Shown one piece after another: positions 26,038 to 33,807 of a stretch of 46,772 bases of DNA; the first letter of the stretch is position 1, and every line of letters starts with the position of its first letter. A program made the position numbers and the translations under genes. Source of the DNA: Syntrophales bacterium (lineage in GTDB: Bacteria; Desulfobacterota; Syntrophia; Syntrophales; UBA5619); the NCBI GenBank assembly GCA_030654195.1, contig JAURXV010000052.1, forward strand, positions 1-46,772. Reading direction: 5' to 3'. The notes beneath the pieces were generated by a model. That model saw nothing but the letters and a program-made list of their open reading frames with translations, searched no databases and was not told the DNA's origin.

Positions 26038-27261
26038 ATGAAACGGACCCTTCTAAACCTGAAGATCGCGTTTGGCTCCCTCGGGAACTTCAAGCTCCGG
26101 ACCGCGCTCGCCACCCTCGGCGTCTTCTTCGGAACCTTCTCGCTCGTCGTCGTCGGGAACCTCTCCGATTCCCTCGCGCTGAAAACGGAGCAGGAGATCG
26201 CAAACCTCGGCAACAACCTGATCATCGTCGTGAGCGGCCAGATCCGGCGGTACGGTCCGAACACTGCCCTGATCAGCCGGGCAACGAACCTGACGCTGGG
26301 CGACGCCGAGGCGATCGCAAACGCCCTCCCGGCCACTTCAAGGGTCTCCCCGTCCGGATTCAAGGCCTTCCCGGTCCGGCGGGGGAACACGGTCCTCAAG
26401 GCGATCGCGGTGAACGGCGTCACACCGGATTTCGGCGAGGTGAGGAATTTCGAGATCGCGGAGGGGAGCCCCATCACGGAGGAGGACGACCGTTTCCAGC
26501 GCAAGGTCGCCCTGATCGGCCGCACGACGGCGGAAAAGCTCTTCGGCGAGGAGAACCCCGTCGGGAAGACGATCCTCATCTGGCGGGTCCCCTGCCAGAT
26601 CATCGGGGTGATGGCGGAGAAGGGGTCGGACGTCGCGGGAAACGACCAGGACAATCAGCTCTTCGTCCCGCTGAAAACCTTCCTCCGGAACTTCGTGAAC
26701 CAGGAAAATGTGAACATCATCTACGTCCAGGCGGTGAGCGCCGAGGCGATCGACCCCCTGCGGAGAGAGATCGAGGCGCTGCTCCGGGTGCGGCACGGGA
26801 TACGCAAGGAGATGAAGGACGACTTCACCGTCGTCGATCTCAAGGAGGTGACTGCGCTCAAAAGCCAGGCCATGGGACTGATTTCGGTCCTGGGAAGGAT
26901 CGCGGCGGCCGCCTCTTTCCTGATCGGCGCCCTCGGCATTCTGTCGATCATGATCCTCATTGTGAACGAGCGGCGGGTGGAGATCGGCATCCGGCGGGCC
27001 GTCGGCTCGCGCAAGCGGGACATCATCCTTCAGTTCCTGATGGAGTCCTCTTTCATCTCCGTCAGCGGCGGGATCATCGGCATGGCGGCCGGCTTCCTGA
27101 TGAGCCTTGCCATCGTGAAAGTTTTGGGCTATCCTGTCAGTGTTTCCGTCCCGGGGCTACTGCTCGCATTCGCCGCCTCCGCCCTCTCCGGCATTGTGGC
27201 GGGGATCTACCCCTCGTTCAAGGCGACGCAGATCCACCCGGTGGACATCATCCGCTCCTGA
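26038..27261 (+). CDS. MacB/FtsX-type ABC permease, second copy
   Basis: This 407-residue paralogue of the preceding permease has the same fold. TM1 is near 20-45 (TALATLGVFFGTFSLVVVG), followed by a MacB_PCD periplasmic domain with FGEENPVGKTI, then the FtsX domain with IRRAVGSRKRDIILQFLMES and two final helices. ATG 26038 starts one base after the upstream stop. Two different half-permeases served by one ATPase suggest a heterodimeric transporter, with an asymmetric path for a substrate such as a peptide, lipid or macrolide-like compound (inference). A hairpin follows 18 bases after the stop and probably ends the operon. Confidence 0.92.
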   Translation: MKRTLLNLKIAFGSLGNFKLRTALATLGVFFGTFSLVVVGNLSDSLALKTEQEIANLGNNLIIVVSGQIRRYGPNTALISRATNLTLGDAEAIANALPATSRVSPSGFKAFPVRRGNTVLKAIAVNGVTPDFGEVRNFEIAEGSPITEEDDRFQRKVALIGRTTAEKLFGEENPVGKTILIWRVPCQIIGVMAEKGSDVAGNDQDNQLFVPLKTFLRNFVNQENVNIIYVQAVSAEAIDPLRREIEALLRVRHGIRKEMKDDFTVVDLKEVTALKSQAMGLISVLGRIAAAASFLIGALGILSIMILIVNERRVEIGIRRAVGSRKRDIILQFLMESSFISVSGGIIGMAAGFLMSLAIVKVLGYPVSVSVPGLLLAFAASALSGIVAGIYPSFKATQIHPVDIIRS

Positions 27262-27279
27262 AAAATGGGGCGACAGGTG

Positions 27280-27303
27280 AATAGGGGGACTTAAGCCCCT
27301 ATT
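27280..27303 (+). terminator. Hairpin after the efflux operon
   Basis: AATAGGGG (27280-27287) pairs exactly with CCCCTATT (27296-27303) around an 8-base loop and is followed by TCGGTATTT. It fits an operon terminator. Its outer AATAGGGG box also resembles the other palindromes of the window. Confidence 0.5.
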
Positions 27304-27332
27304 TCGGTATTTGCATATTCACAGGAGGTATC

Positions 27333-27443
27333 ATGAGCAAGCACAAGAAGATCGAACGGACGAAGGAGTTGGACCGCAAGCGCCGAAGGCGGGAGAAAAG
27401 CCTCAAGCTCCGCGCAAAAGAAGCGAAAGTAAAAGCCAAATAG
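27333..27443 (+). CDS. Small highly basic protein (36 residues), function unknown
   Basis: ATG 27333 has an excellent Shine-Dalgarno (AGGAGG at 27323-27328) and opens a 36-codon frame. About half the residues are Lys or Arg (MSKHKKIERTKELDRKRRRR at the start, ending KAKEAKVKAK-like), with no hydrophobic segment. It should be soluble, helical and able to bind nucleic acid or ribosomes. Similar short Lys/Arg-rich proteins exist in deltaproteobacteria, but no function is known to me. It stands alone between two unrelated genes, after a hairpin. Confidence 0.6.
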   Translation: MSKHKKIERTKELDRKRRRREKSLKLRAKEAKVKAK

Positions 27444-27494
27444 AATAGAATGGGGGAGGCCGCGAAGGCCTCCCCAAACCCTCACCTGCTCTGC

Positions 27495-29123
27495 TCAGCC
27501 GAGGATCGCCTTCAGATCCTCATCCGGTGTCGTAATCGGTTTGATCCCGAATTTCTCGACGAGAACGCCCAGCACGTTCGGTGTAACGAAGGCCGGCAGC
27601 GTCGGTCCCAGGCGGATGTTCTTGATCCCCAGCGACAGCAGCGTCAGCAGGATCACCACCGCCTTCTGCTCATACCAGGAGAGGACCATCGAGAGCGGCA
27701 GATCGTTCACGCCGACGCCGAAGGCCTTCGACAGGGCGACCGCCACCTGGATCGCGGAGTAGGCGTCGTTGCACTGCCCCATGTCGAGGAGGCGCGGGAT
27801 CCCGCCGATGGCGCCCAGCTCCTTGTCGAAAAAGCGGAACTTCCCGCAGGCGAGCGTCAGGACAACGCAGTCCGCGGGGACCTTTTCCACAAACTCGGTG
27901 TAGTAGTTCCTGCCCGGTTTTGCCCCGTCACAGCCCGCGACCAGGAAGAAATGGCGGATCTTCTTCTCCTTCACCGCCGCGATGATCCGGTCCGCCACCC
28001 CGAGGACCGCGTTACGCGCAAACCCCGTCATCACGCTTTTCCCCTCCGTATCCGCCTCGAATCCGGAGAGCGCCAGCGCCTTTTCGATCACCGGCGCAAA
28101 ATTCCCATCGGCGATATGCGTCACACCCGGCCAGGCGACGAGACCAGATGTGAAGATCCCGTCCTTGTAGGTCTCCTGCGGCTTCTGGATGCAGTTGGTC
28201 GTCATCAGGATCGCCCCGGGGAAGGCGGCGAACTCCTTCGCCTGGTTCTGCCAGGCCGTCCCGTAGTGGCCGTAGAAATGGGGATATTTTTTGAGCCCCG
28301 GATAGCCGTGGGCCGGTAGCATCTCGCCGTGGGTATAGACGAAGATCCCCTTCCCTTCGGTCTGCTTCAGCACCTCTTCGAGATCCTTGAGGTCGTGCCC
28401 GGAGACAAGAATCGCCTTCCCCTTCTTCGCGCCGAGCGGCACCTTTACGGGTGTCGGATGGCCGTAAGTCCCGGTGTTCGCCGCGTCCAGAAGCTCCATC
28501 GCCCGGAGGTTCACCTGGCCGCATTTCATCACGAGCCCCAGCGCCGCGCCCAGATCCAGCTTCGCGTCCAGCAGAGAAGCGAGCGCCTCATGAAGGAAGG
28601 CGAAGATCGCCTCGTCCTCCTGGCCGAGGATCAGCGCGTGGTCCGCATAGGCGGCGAGCCCCTTGATCCCGTAGAGAAGCGTGTGTTTCAGCGAGAGGAT
28701 ATCGGCGTTGGCGACGGGATAGGATTGGATGCCGTGCGCCTCGCCTTGGGCGACGAGCCCCGGAAGATCATTCGCGGGGCTGAATTTCACCGCAGCGTCC
28801 GGGAAATCGGCGGCAATGCCCGCCGCACGGAGCTTTCCAAGCAGCTCGTCGCGGAGGGCCGCAGCTCGGCGGATCATCGGCGCCAGGCGCTCCGGATCGA
28901 AATCGACGTTCGTCACGGTGGCGAAAAGGGCCTCGCAGACAAAGACATCCGCCGCCCGGTCGCGGATGCCGGCCTTTTGCGCCGCGACGGCTGCCTGCGA
29001 CATCCCTGTTAGCGCGTAAACCAGCAGATCCTGCAGGGCGGCCACGTCCGGCCGCTTTCCGCAGACCCCCGACTTGTCGCATCCCTCTCCCCGGGCCGTC
29101 TGTTCACATTGATAACAAAACAT
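27495..29123 (-). CDS. hcp: Hydroxylamine reductase (hybrid cluster protein)
   Basis: This 542-residue hybrid-cluster (prismane) protein reduces hydroxylamine to ammonia in vitro and is thought to act on nitric oxide in anaerobes. The N-terminal cysteine motif is C3-x2-C6-x8-C15-x5-C21, the pattern of strict-anaerobe Hcp carrying a [4Fe-4S] cluster. Hybrid-cluster ligands appear in HGEMLPAHGYP, TTNCIQKP, VAGCDGAKPGRNY, LACGKFRF and GQCNDAYSA. The ATG at 29123 has the RBS AAGGAGG. An FNR/HcpR-like box lies about 110 bases upstream, consistent with induction by nitrosative stress or anaerobiosis. Confidence 0.96.
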   Translation of the reverse strand: MFCYQCEQTARGEGCDKSGVCGKRPDVAALQDLLVYALTGMSQAAVAAQKAGIRDRAADVFVCEALFATVTNVDFDPERLAPMIRRAAALRDELLGKLRAAGIAADFPDAAVKFSPANDLPGLVAQGEAHGIQSYPVANADILSLKHTLLYGIKGLAAYADHALILGQEDEAIFAFLHEALASLLDAKLDLGAALGLVMKCGQVNLRAMELLDAANTGTYGHPTPVKVPLGAKKGKAILVSGHDLKDLEEVLKQTEGKGIFVYTHGEMLPAHGYPGLKKYPHFYGHYGTAWQNQAKEFAAFPGAILMTTNCIQKPQETYKDGIFTSGLVAWPGVTHIADGNFAPVIEKALALSGFEADTEGKSVMTGFARNAVLGVADRIIAAVKEKKIRHFFLVAGCDGAKPGRNYYTEFVEKVPADCVVLTLACGKFRFFDKELGAIGGIPRLLDMGQCNDAYSAIQVAVALSKAFGVGVNDLPLSMVLSWYEQKAVVILLTLLSLGIKNIRLGPTLPAFVTPNVLGVLVEKFGIKPITTPDEDLKAILG

Positions 29124-29148
29124 GGTGTACCTCCTTGGTTTGAAATGG

Positions 29149-29187
29149 GGGGACAGCGCTATTTTTCCCGAAATACGTCACTGTCCG
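29149..29187. repeat. Decayed GGGACAG palindrome upstream of hcp
   Basis: GGACAG (29151-29156) and CTGTCC (29181-29186) face each other across an imperfect stem that includes ATTT and AAAT. It resembles the outer box of the 58-base palindrome at 22850 but has mismatches. It lies in the hcp leader. Confidence 0.5.
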
Positions 29188-29226
29188 CGTTTTTCCATCT
29201 CCTACACCGGATATCGCCGGAATGGT

Positions 29227-29240
29227 TTGACTTAAATCAA
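29227..29240 (-). promoter_or_regulatory. FNR/HcpR-like binding site of hcp
   Basis: TTGACTTAAATCAA reads TTGAT-TTAA-GTCAA on the hcp strand and matches the FNR consensus TTGAT-N4-ATCAA at 9 of 10 positions. The variant half GTCAA is like HcpR-type boxes of deltaproteobacteria. Its centre is about 110 bases before the hcp start codon. Confidence 0.55.
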
Positions 29241-29251
29241 GAACCGAAATT

Positions 29252-30232
29252 TTATTTGAAATCCCTGCCGCAGTCGGCGGCGCCGATCAGGGCCGCCCGC
29301 GGTTCGAGGATCACGTGGACAGGCATCCGGAAGAGAAGGTCGGCCATCCGTCCCTTCCGCCGGAAGGCCGCGAGAAACGACCCTTCTTCGAGGAAAGGCT
29401 GTATCCGCGGTGCGATCCCGCCCCCGATGTAAACGCCGCCCGTGGCCAGCGTCTTCAAGGCCAGATTCCCCGCCTCCGCTCCGAGGATGGAGCAGAAAAG
29501 CGTTACTGCACGTATACAGAGACCGGACTTATCCGCAAGCGCCGCCTCGATGACGACCGGCACGGGATCGGCGGCCTCCGCCAGCCTTACCCCGAGCCAT
29601 GCCGGTTCTTCCGCCGGTCTTCTGCCCCGCAGAAAACGGTAGATCCGCCAGAGCCCCGGACCCGAGCAGACCCTTTCATAACTGACATGCCCCCATTCCT
29701 TCCGGAGATCACGGAGAAGATCCGTCTCCAGCGGACTCCCCGGTGCGAAGTCCGCATGACCGCCCTCGGAGGCGTGCTCCCGCCGGCGCATCCCGTCCCG
29801 CGTCAGGAAGGCCTCCCCCAGGCCGGTCCCCGGGGCGATCACGGCGATCGCGCCGTCGGCGGTCGGCTCCCCCGGGCACAGCGTGTGGAGTTCCTGCGCC
29901 TCCAGCAGCGGCACGGCGCGGGCGGTCGCTGCAACGTCGTTCAGCAGACGGACCGATCGGAAGCTGAACGTCCGACGGATCGCCTCGGCCTCCGCGATCC
30001 AGGGGAGGTTGGTCACCGCAGCCCGGTCGTTGATGACCGGTCCGGCGATCGCAAAACAGGCCCGGTCCGCAGTCAAATTCGTCCGTTTCAAAAACGCCCG
30101 GATCAGCGCCTCGATCCCGGAAAAACGGCCGCTGGGGAGAACCTCCTCCGCCAGCGGGTTCCGTGGATCCGCGTCGTCCGCAAAGATCGCCAGACGGCTC
30201 TTCGTGCCGCCGATATCCCCGGCTAACAGCAT
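29252..30232 (-). CDS. glk: Glucokinase
   Basis: This 326-residue ROK/Glk-family sugar kinase phosphorylates glucose with ATP at the entry of glycolysis. Motifs are the phosphate-binding LLAGDIGGTKSRLAIF (2-17), sugar-binding NDVAATARA (~98-106), PGTGLGEAF (~134-142), SEGGHADFAP (~155-164) and the adenosine-site GGVYIGGGIAPR near the C-terminus. Length fits the E. coli-type Glk (321). The ATG at 30232 is preceded by GAGGTGG. Its stop is 128 bases upstream of the hcp start; the gap carries the hcp control site, so the two are probably separate units. Confidence 0.93.
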   Translation of the reverse strand: MLLAGDIGGTKSRLAIFADDADPRNPLAEEVLPSGRFSGIEALIRAFLKRTNLTADRACFAIAGPVINDRAAVTNLPWIAEAEAIRRTFSFRSVRLLNDVAATARAVPLLEAQELHTLCPGEPTADGAIAVIAPGTGLGEAFLTRDGMRRREHASEGGHADFAPGSPLETDLLRDLRKEWGHVSYERVCSGPGLWRIYRFLRGRRPAEEPAWLGVRLAEAADPVPVVIEAALADKSGLCIRAVTLFCSILGAEAGNLALKTLATGGVYIGGGIAPRIQPFLEEGSFLAAFRRKGRMADLLFRMPVHVILEPRAALIGAADCGRDFK

Positions 30233-30331
30233 GATCCCACCTCAACGGTCTCGTAAACCCTGTTTTCCACCCCGCTGACGGGAGAGGTTCGGGGCAAGGG
30301 TGGTCCCCTTCCCCGTGATCCCTTCCTGCCT

Positions 30332-30664
30332 TCATTCCTCGCAAGGCGCCGCCAGCTCCCCCCGGAGCCAGTCCAGATAGTCGCGGCTGCCGCCGGTCAC
30401 CGCGACGGCGACGATCTCCGGCGTTTCGTAGGGGTGGAGGGAACGGATGGTCTGTTCAATCGCCCCGTAGTTCTCCTCCCGACTCTTGATCAGGCAGAGC
30501 CACTCGCCGGCCGTCTCGATCCGGCCCTTCCAGCGGTAAATGCTTTCGATCGGCCCCACGATCTGTACGCAGGCGGCGAGCCGCGCCTCGACGAGTTCCA
30601 AAGCAATCCGCTCGGCATCCGCTTTGGTTTCCGTCGTTGTGGTCACCTGGATGAACCCTTCCAT
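30332..30664 (-). CDS. cutA: CutA divalent-cation tolerance protein
   Basis: This 110-residue CutA1-family protein forms a small, very stable trimer. It is linked to divalent-cation tolerance, though its real role is debated. Family features are the N-terminal FIQVTTTTETKADAERIALELVEARLAACVQIV, the central SIYRWKGRIETAGEWLCLIKS, and the C-terminal HPYETPEIVAV followed by YLDWL. The length matches E. coli CutA (112). The ATG at 30664 has GAGGTGAG upstream. It may share a transcript with glk, which starts 99 bases downstream. Confidence 0.96.
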   Translation of the reverse strand: MEGFIQVTTTTETKADAERIALELVEARLAACVQIVGPIESIYRWKGRIETAGEWLCLIKSREENYGAIEQTIRSLHPYETPEIVAVAVTGGSRDYLDWLRGELAAPCEE

Positions 30665-30712
30665 CTTCTCACCTCACGGCTTCGTAAAAAGCCCGGATGC
30701 TGCGTTGCGCTT

Positions 30713-30762
30713 CATCCTGCGCCGTGAGGCGTACTTTTTAGTACGTTGAACGGCTCAGGATG
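30713..30762. repeat. 50-bp imperfect palindrome (intergenic repeat)
   Basis: Nested inverted blocks surround a TTTT loop: CATCCTG-c-GCCGT-gagg-CGTACT and AGTACG-ttga-ACGGC-t-CAGGATG. The block is flanked by CGGCTTCGTAAAAAG (left) and CATTTTTCAACAGCC (right), a pairing seen in dispersed intergenic repeats of deltaproteobacteria. It lies between cutA and the SpoU methyltransferase gene. Confidence 0.6.
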
Positions 30763-30789
30763 AGGGAAACTTGAGCAGATGGGCATTTT

Positions 30790-31578
30790 TCAACAGCCTG
30801 TCTTTCGCACGCATTCGTACATCAAGATCGCCGCCGCCTGCGGCAGGCTCAGCGACTCCGCATCTCCGGCGCCGGGGATCCGCCACCGCTCGTCGGCCTG
30901 CGCGAGAAGTTTTTCCGGCAGTCCGTGGCTCTCGCTCCCCATCAGCAGAGCCGTCCCGGCCGCACAGGGATGGGGGGAGCCCCCCTCCCGGACCTCGCTT
31001 CCGACGACACGGAAACGCCCCCGGATCTCCGGCAAAATGTTATCAAAATCAAGATTTTCCATCACCGCAAGATGGAAGAGGCTCCCCATCGACGTCCGGA
31101 CGACTTTTGGATTCGTCGCCTCGCAGGATCCATCGCTGAGCAGGACCGTCCGGAAGCCAAACCAGTGCGCCGTCCGGAAAAGGGCGCCCAGGTTGTTGGG
31201 ATTGTTCACCTGATGGAGAAGCAGAAGCGGCCCGCCTTCCGTTTCCAGACGGTATGCGAGATCGGCGGGCGGTGGAACGGCGGCCACCGCCATCACCCCT
31301 TCCGGGGACGGATCCTGGCCCAGGGTCGCCCATTCGCGGTCCGTCAGCCGGTAAATCGGGATCCCGGACGGAACGCCGGCAAGGATTTCCTCCCACCGCC
31401 CGGACTTTTCGGCGGAAATCAGCAGAGCCTCTGTCTTCCAGAGGCTCCGGAGGAGTTCGCCGACGACCTTGACCCCCTCCGCGAGGCAAAGCCCCTCCCG
31501 GCGGCGGTACTTCTCCATCGTCAGTTTTTCCCACCCCTTGAGCTGTGACTTCGTGGGTTTCCCGATCCTCTCCGACAT
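30790..31578 (-). CDS. SpoU/TrmH-family RNA 2'-O-methyltransferase
   Basis: This 262-residue SPOUT methyltransferase probably methylates a ribose of rRNA or tRNA using AdoMet. An N-terminal substrate-binding domain (LTMEKYRRREGLCLAEGVKVVGELL, ~20-44) precedes the knotted catalytic domain. Its motifs are motif 1 HQVNNPNNLGALFRTAHWFGF, motif 2 LLMGSESHGLPE and motif 3 RIPGAGDAESLSLPQAAAILMYE (SLSL in place of the usual SLNV/SLNA). ATG 31578 is preferred because AAGGA lies 6 bases upstream. An in-frame ATG at 31659 would add 27 residues but has an SD almost touching the start codon. The exact target base cannot be told from sequence. Confidence 0.88.
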   Translation of the reverse strand: MSERIGKPTKSQLKGWEKLTMEKYRRREGLCLAEGVKVVGELLRSLWKTEALLISAEKSGRWEEILAGVPSGIPIYRLTDREWATLGQDPSPEGVMAVAAVPPPADLAYRLETEGGPLLLLHQVNNPNNLGALFRTAHWFGFRTVLLSDGSCEATNPKVVRTSMGSLFHLAVMENLDFDNILPEIRGRFRVVGSEVREGGSPHPCAAGTALLMGSESHGLPEKLLAQADERWRIPGAGDAESLSLPQAAAILMYECVRKTGC

Positions 31579-31766
31579 GGACGTCCTTAAAAAGCTGAAA
31601 GCCGTTGTTTCCGAACCGTCTGCGGTAAGTCCCCGATAAACATCTCCCGCCTTTTCCATCTCCCGGGGCGAAAGAGCGTCGGGGATGGGTGAAGAGACGC
31701 CGGATATTTTAGCAGAGAAATCTAAAGATTGGAAAGGGTTTCTGATAAACCGGAAGGCTTTTACCC

Positions 31767-31795
31767 TTGACAGAAGCCCTTCTTTTTCCTATGGT
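31767..31795 (+). promoter_or_regulatory. Sigma70-type promoter of the aldolase/TTT operon
   Basis: TTGACA (31767-31772), a 17-base spacer and TATGGT (31790-31795) form a near-consensus promoter. Transcription would start near 31802 and leave a leader of about 130 bases before the ATG at 31931. Confidence 0.6.
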
Positions 31796-31797
31796 TT

Positions 31798-31929
31798 ATG
31801 CGCCGCGCGGAAGCAGTGACCATTTCTGCATTCATAACAGGCAAGCCACACAAGGCATTCCGCAGCACCAAGTGGATCTGCGATCCGGTTACCGGAAAAG
31901 CGGAAATCTGCCGCAAAGAAGGAGATTAA
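31798..31929 (+). CDS. Possible 43-codon leader ORF
   Basis: A frame of up to 43 codons (ATG 31798, or GTG 31816) ends at a TAA one base before the ATG of the aldolase gene. The product contains FITGKPHKAF and WICDPVTGKAEICRKEGD, with two cysteines and a tryptophan, and does not look like random translation. The predicted transcription start lies slightly after ATG 31798, so the GTG may be the real start; no clear ribosome-binding site was found. It could be a leader peptide, a small coupled gene or chance. Confidence 0.3.
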   Translation: MRRAEAVTISAFITGKPHKAFRSTKWICDPVTGKAEICRKEGD

Positions 31930-31930
31930 C

Positions 31931-32830
31931 ATGAAGAATTTTGTACCGAAAGGAATCATCCCCGCAATGGTCACACCCATTGATGAGAAGGGGCGCATCA
32001 ACGAAAGCGCACTCCGGAAACTGACCAATCATCTGATCGACGGCGGCGTTCACGGTCTTTTCCCCGTCGGAAGCCAGGGGGAATTTTTCTCCCTCACCTT
32101 CGAACAGAAAAAAGAGGCCATCCGGATTGTCGTTGACGAGACCCGTGGCCGGGTTCCCGTCTATGCCGGAACCGGCGCCGTCACCACACGCGAGGCGATC
32201 GAAACGACGCAGATGGCGCAAGACTGGGGGGTTAGCGCGGTCTCCGTCATCACCCCCTATTTTCTCGTTCCCAGCCAGAAGGAACTGATCGCGCATTATA
32301 CGGCGATTGCGAAGGCCTGCCCGGACCTGCCGATCCTGCTCTACTCCAACCCCGACCGGACCCAGGTTCCCTTCCCGACCTCCACGGTCCTGGAACTGGC
32401 CGCCGTCGACAACATCGTCGGCGTCAAGGACTCGAGCGGCGACATGTCGATGACCGGCGAGTACATCCGCCTCACCCGGGGGATGAATTTCCATGTCCTG
32501 ATGGGACGCGACACCTTGATCTACGCCGCGCTCTGCTATGGGGCCGCCGGTTCGATCTGCGCGACGGCGAACGTCGACCCCAGGGTGCCGGTCGAGATCT
32601 ACGAAGCCTTCATTGCGGGCGACCACAAGCGGGCGCTGGACGCCCAGTATCGGCTGGCGCCGCTCCGGGTTGCCTTTGGTCTCGGCACTTTCCCCGTTGT
32701 GGTCAAAGAGGCGCTCAACATGATCGGCATCGAGGCGGGGCCGGCGATCCTCCCGGTCGGACCGATGACGCCGGAAAACCGTGAGAAGCTTCGCAAAGTG
32801 ATTGCAGACATGGGTATGTTGAAGAAATGA
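31931..32830 (+). CDS. DHDPS/NAL-family aldolase (DapA-like, substrate unknown)
   Basis: This 299-residue class I aldolase/lyase belongs to the dihydrodipicolinate synthase/N-acetylneuraminate lyase superfamily. It has a TIM barrel with Schiff-base lysine K166 (VGVKDSSGD) and tyrosine Y138 (LLYSNP). The pyruvate-carboxylate loop is GSQGE (47-51), where true DHDPS has GTTGE. The missing Thr pair, and the location in an operon with a 2-hydroxyacid dehydrogenase and a TTT transporter, argue against lysine biosynthesis. They favour cleavage or formation of a 2-oxo acid taken up by that transporter (inference). RBS GAAGGAGA precedes ATG 31931. The dehydrogenase follows after 9 bases. Confidence 0.88.
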   Translation: MKNFVPKGIIPAMVTPIDEKGRINESALRKLTNHLIDGGVHGLFPVGSQGEFFSLTFEQKKEAIRIVVDETRGRVPVYAGTGAVTTREAIETTQMAQDWGVSAVSVITPYFLVPSQKELIAHYTAIAKACPDLPILLYSNPDRTQVPFPTSTVLELAAVDNIVGVKDSSGDMSMTGEYIRLTRGMNFHVLMGRDTLIYAALCYGAAGSICATANVDPRVPVEIYEAFIAGDHKRALDAQYRLAPLRVAFGLGTFPVVVKEALNMIGIEAGPAILPVGPMTPENREKLRKVIADMGMLKK

Positions 32831-32839
32831 TGTGAAGAG

Positions 32840-33805
32840 ATGAAACAGAAGATTCTGATCGTCCAGGCGATTCACGAACGCGGCGTCCAGAAGTTCGACG
32901 ACCGGTTCGAGGTCTGCGTGGCCTCCGATCCGTCCGTGGCGACGGTCATCAAAGAGATCCGGGGGGTTGCGGGCGTCATCGTCCGTATGGCCCCCTTTAC
33001 GCGGGAGATCATCGAGGCGGCGGACGCACTCAAGGTGATCGGCCGGCACGGGGTCGGCGTGGACAATATTGACCTCCAGGCGGCTACCGAAAAAGGAATC
33101 GTGGTCGTGAACACGCCGAACGCGAATGCGACGTCCGTCGCCGAGCATACCCTGACCGCCATCGGCGCCCTTGCCAAACGCGTGGTCGTTTACGACCGCG
33201 CCATCCGTGAGGGTCGCTGGGAACTCCGCAACAGCTATGGGGCCGTAGATCTCGACGGCAAGACCCTCGGACTGGTCGGAATCGGGAGAATCGGTTCGAT
33301 GGTTGCCCGGCGGGCGGCCGCGGCCTACAACATGAAGGTGATCGCCTTTGATCCTTACGTGAAGCCGGAGGCGGCACGAGAGCTCGGCCTCACCCTATAC
33401 GCGCGGATGGATGACGTCTTTAGTCAGGCGGACGTGATCTCCCTGCATACGCCGCTGACCCCGGAAACGAGAGGGTTCGTGAACGCAACGAAGCTCCGCC
33501 TGATGAAGCCCACCGCGTTCCTGCTGAACTTTTCCCGGGGGGAGGTTGTCGACGAGAAGGCCCTCTGCGAGGCGCTGAAGTCAGGCGTCATCGCCGGGGC
33601 GGCGATCGACGTCTACGATCCGGAGCCCCCGCTGAAGGACAACCCGCTCTTCGCGCTGGAGAACATCCTTTTGTCACCCCACAGCGCGGCGCTGACGCAG
33701 GAGTGCGTGATCCGCATGGCGACCGGCGCGGCGGAGGGCGTCGTGGACGTTCTTTCCGGCCGGCGACCCCAGTTCGTCGTCAACCCGGAGGTGTTTAACA
33801 AGTAA
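32840..33805 (+). CDS. D-isomer-specific 2-hydroxyacid dehydrogenase
   Basis: This 321-residue NAD-dependent D-2-hydroxyacid dehydrogenase (phosphoglycerate dehydrogenase-like) interconverts 2-oxo acids and D-2-hydroxyacids. The Rossmann motif is GLVGIGRIGSMVARRAA, followed by an acidic residue in VIAFDPY that selects NAD. The catalytic triad is R233 (FSRGE), E262 (DPEPP) and H281 (SPHSA). There is no ACT or regulatory domain, so it is the short form and not a full SerA. It is co-transcribed with the aldolase and transporter genes. A hairpin 2 bases after its stop may lower expression of the genes behind it. Confidence 0.92.
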   Translation: MKQKILIVQAIHERGVQKFDDRFEVCVASDPSVATVIKEIRGVAGVIVRMAPFTREIIEAADALKVIGRHGVGVDNIDLQAATEKGIVVVNTPNANATSVAEHTLTAIGALAKRVVVYDRAIREGRWELRNSYGAVDLDGKTLGLVGIGRIGSMVARRAAAAYNMKVIAFDPYVKPEAARELGLTLYARMDDVFSQADVISLHTPLTPETRGFVNATKLRLMKPTAFLLNFSRGEVVDEKALCEALKSGVIAGAAIDVYDPEPPLKDNPLFALENILLSPHSAALTQECVIRMATGAAEGVVDVLSGRRPQFVVNPEVFNK

Positions 33806-33807
33806 CG

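Noticed and set aside
24822-27261. LolCDE lipoprotein-release system instead of MacB-type efflux
   Set aside because: A TolC channel and a MacA-type adaptor precede the ATPase in the same operon, which LolCDE does not use.
27450-29012. Long plus-strand frames opposite hcp
   Set aside because: They are shadows of hcp; no start signals and no domains were found.
31931-32830. Calling this gene dapA (lysine biosynthesis)
   Set aside because: The Thr-Thr pair of DHDPS is replaced by Ser-Gln, and the operon is catabolic or transport in character.
31889-33148. 419-codon minus-strand frame opposite the aldolase and dehydrogenase
   Set aside because: It spans two real plus-strand genes and their gap, and has a His/Asp/Arg-rich shadow composition.
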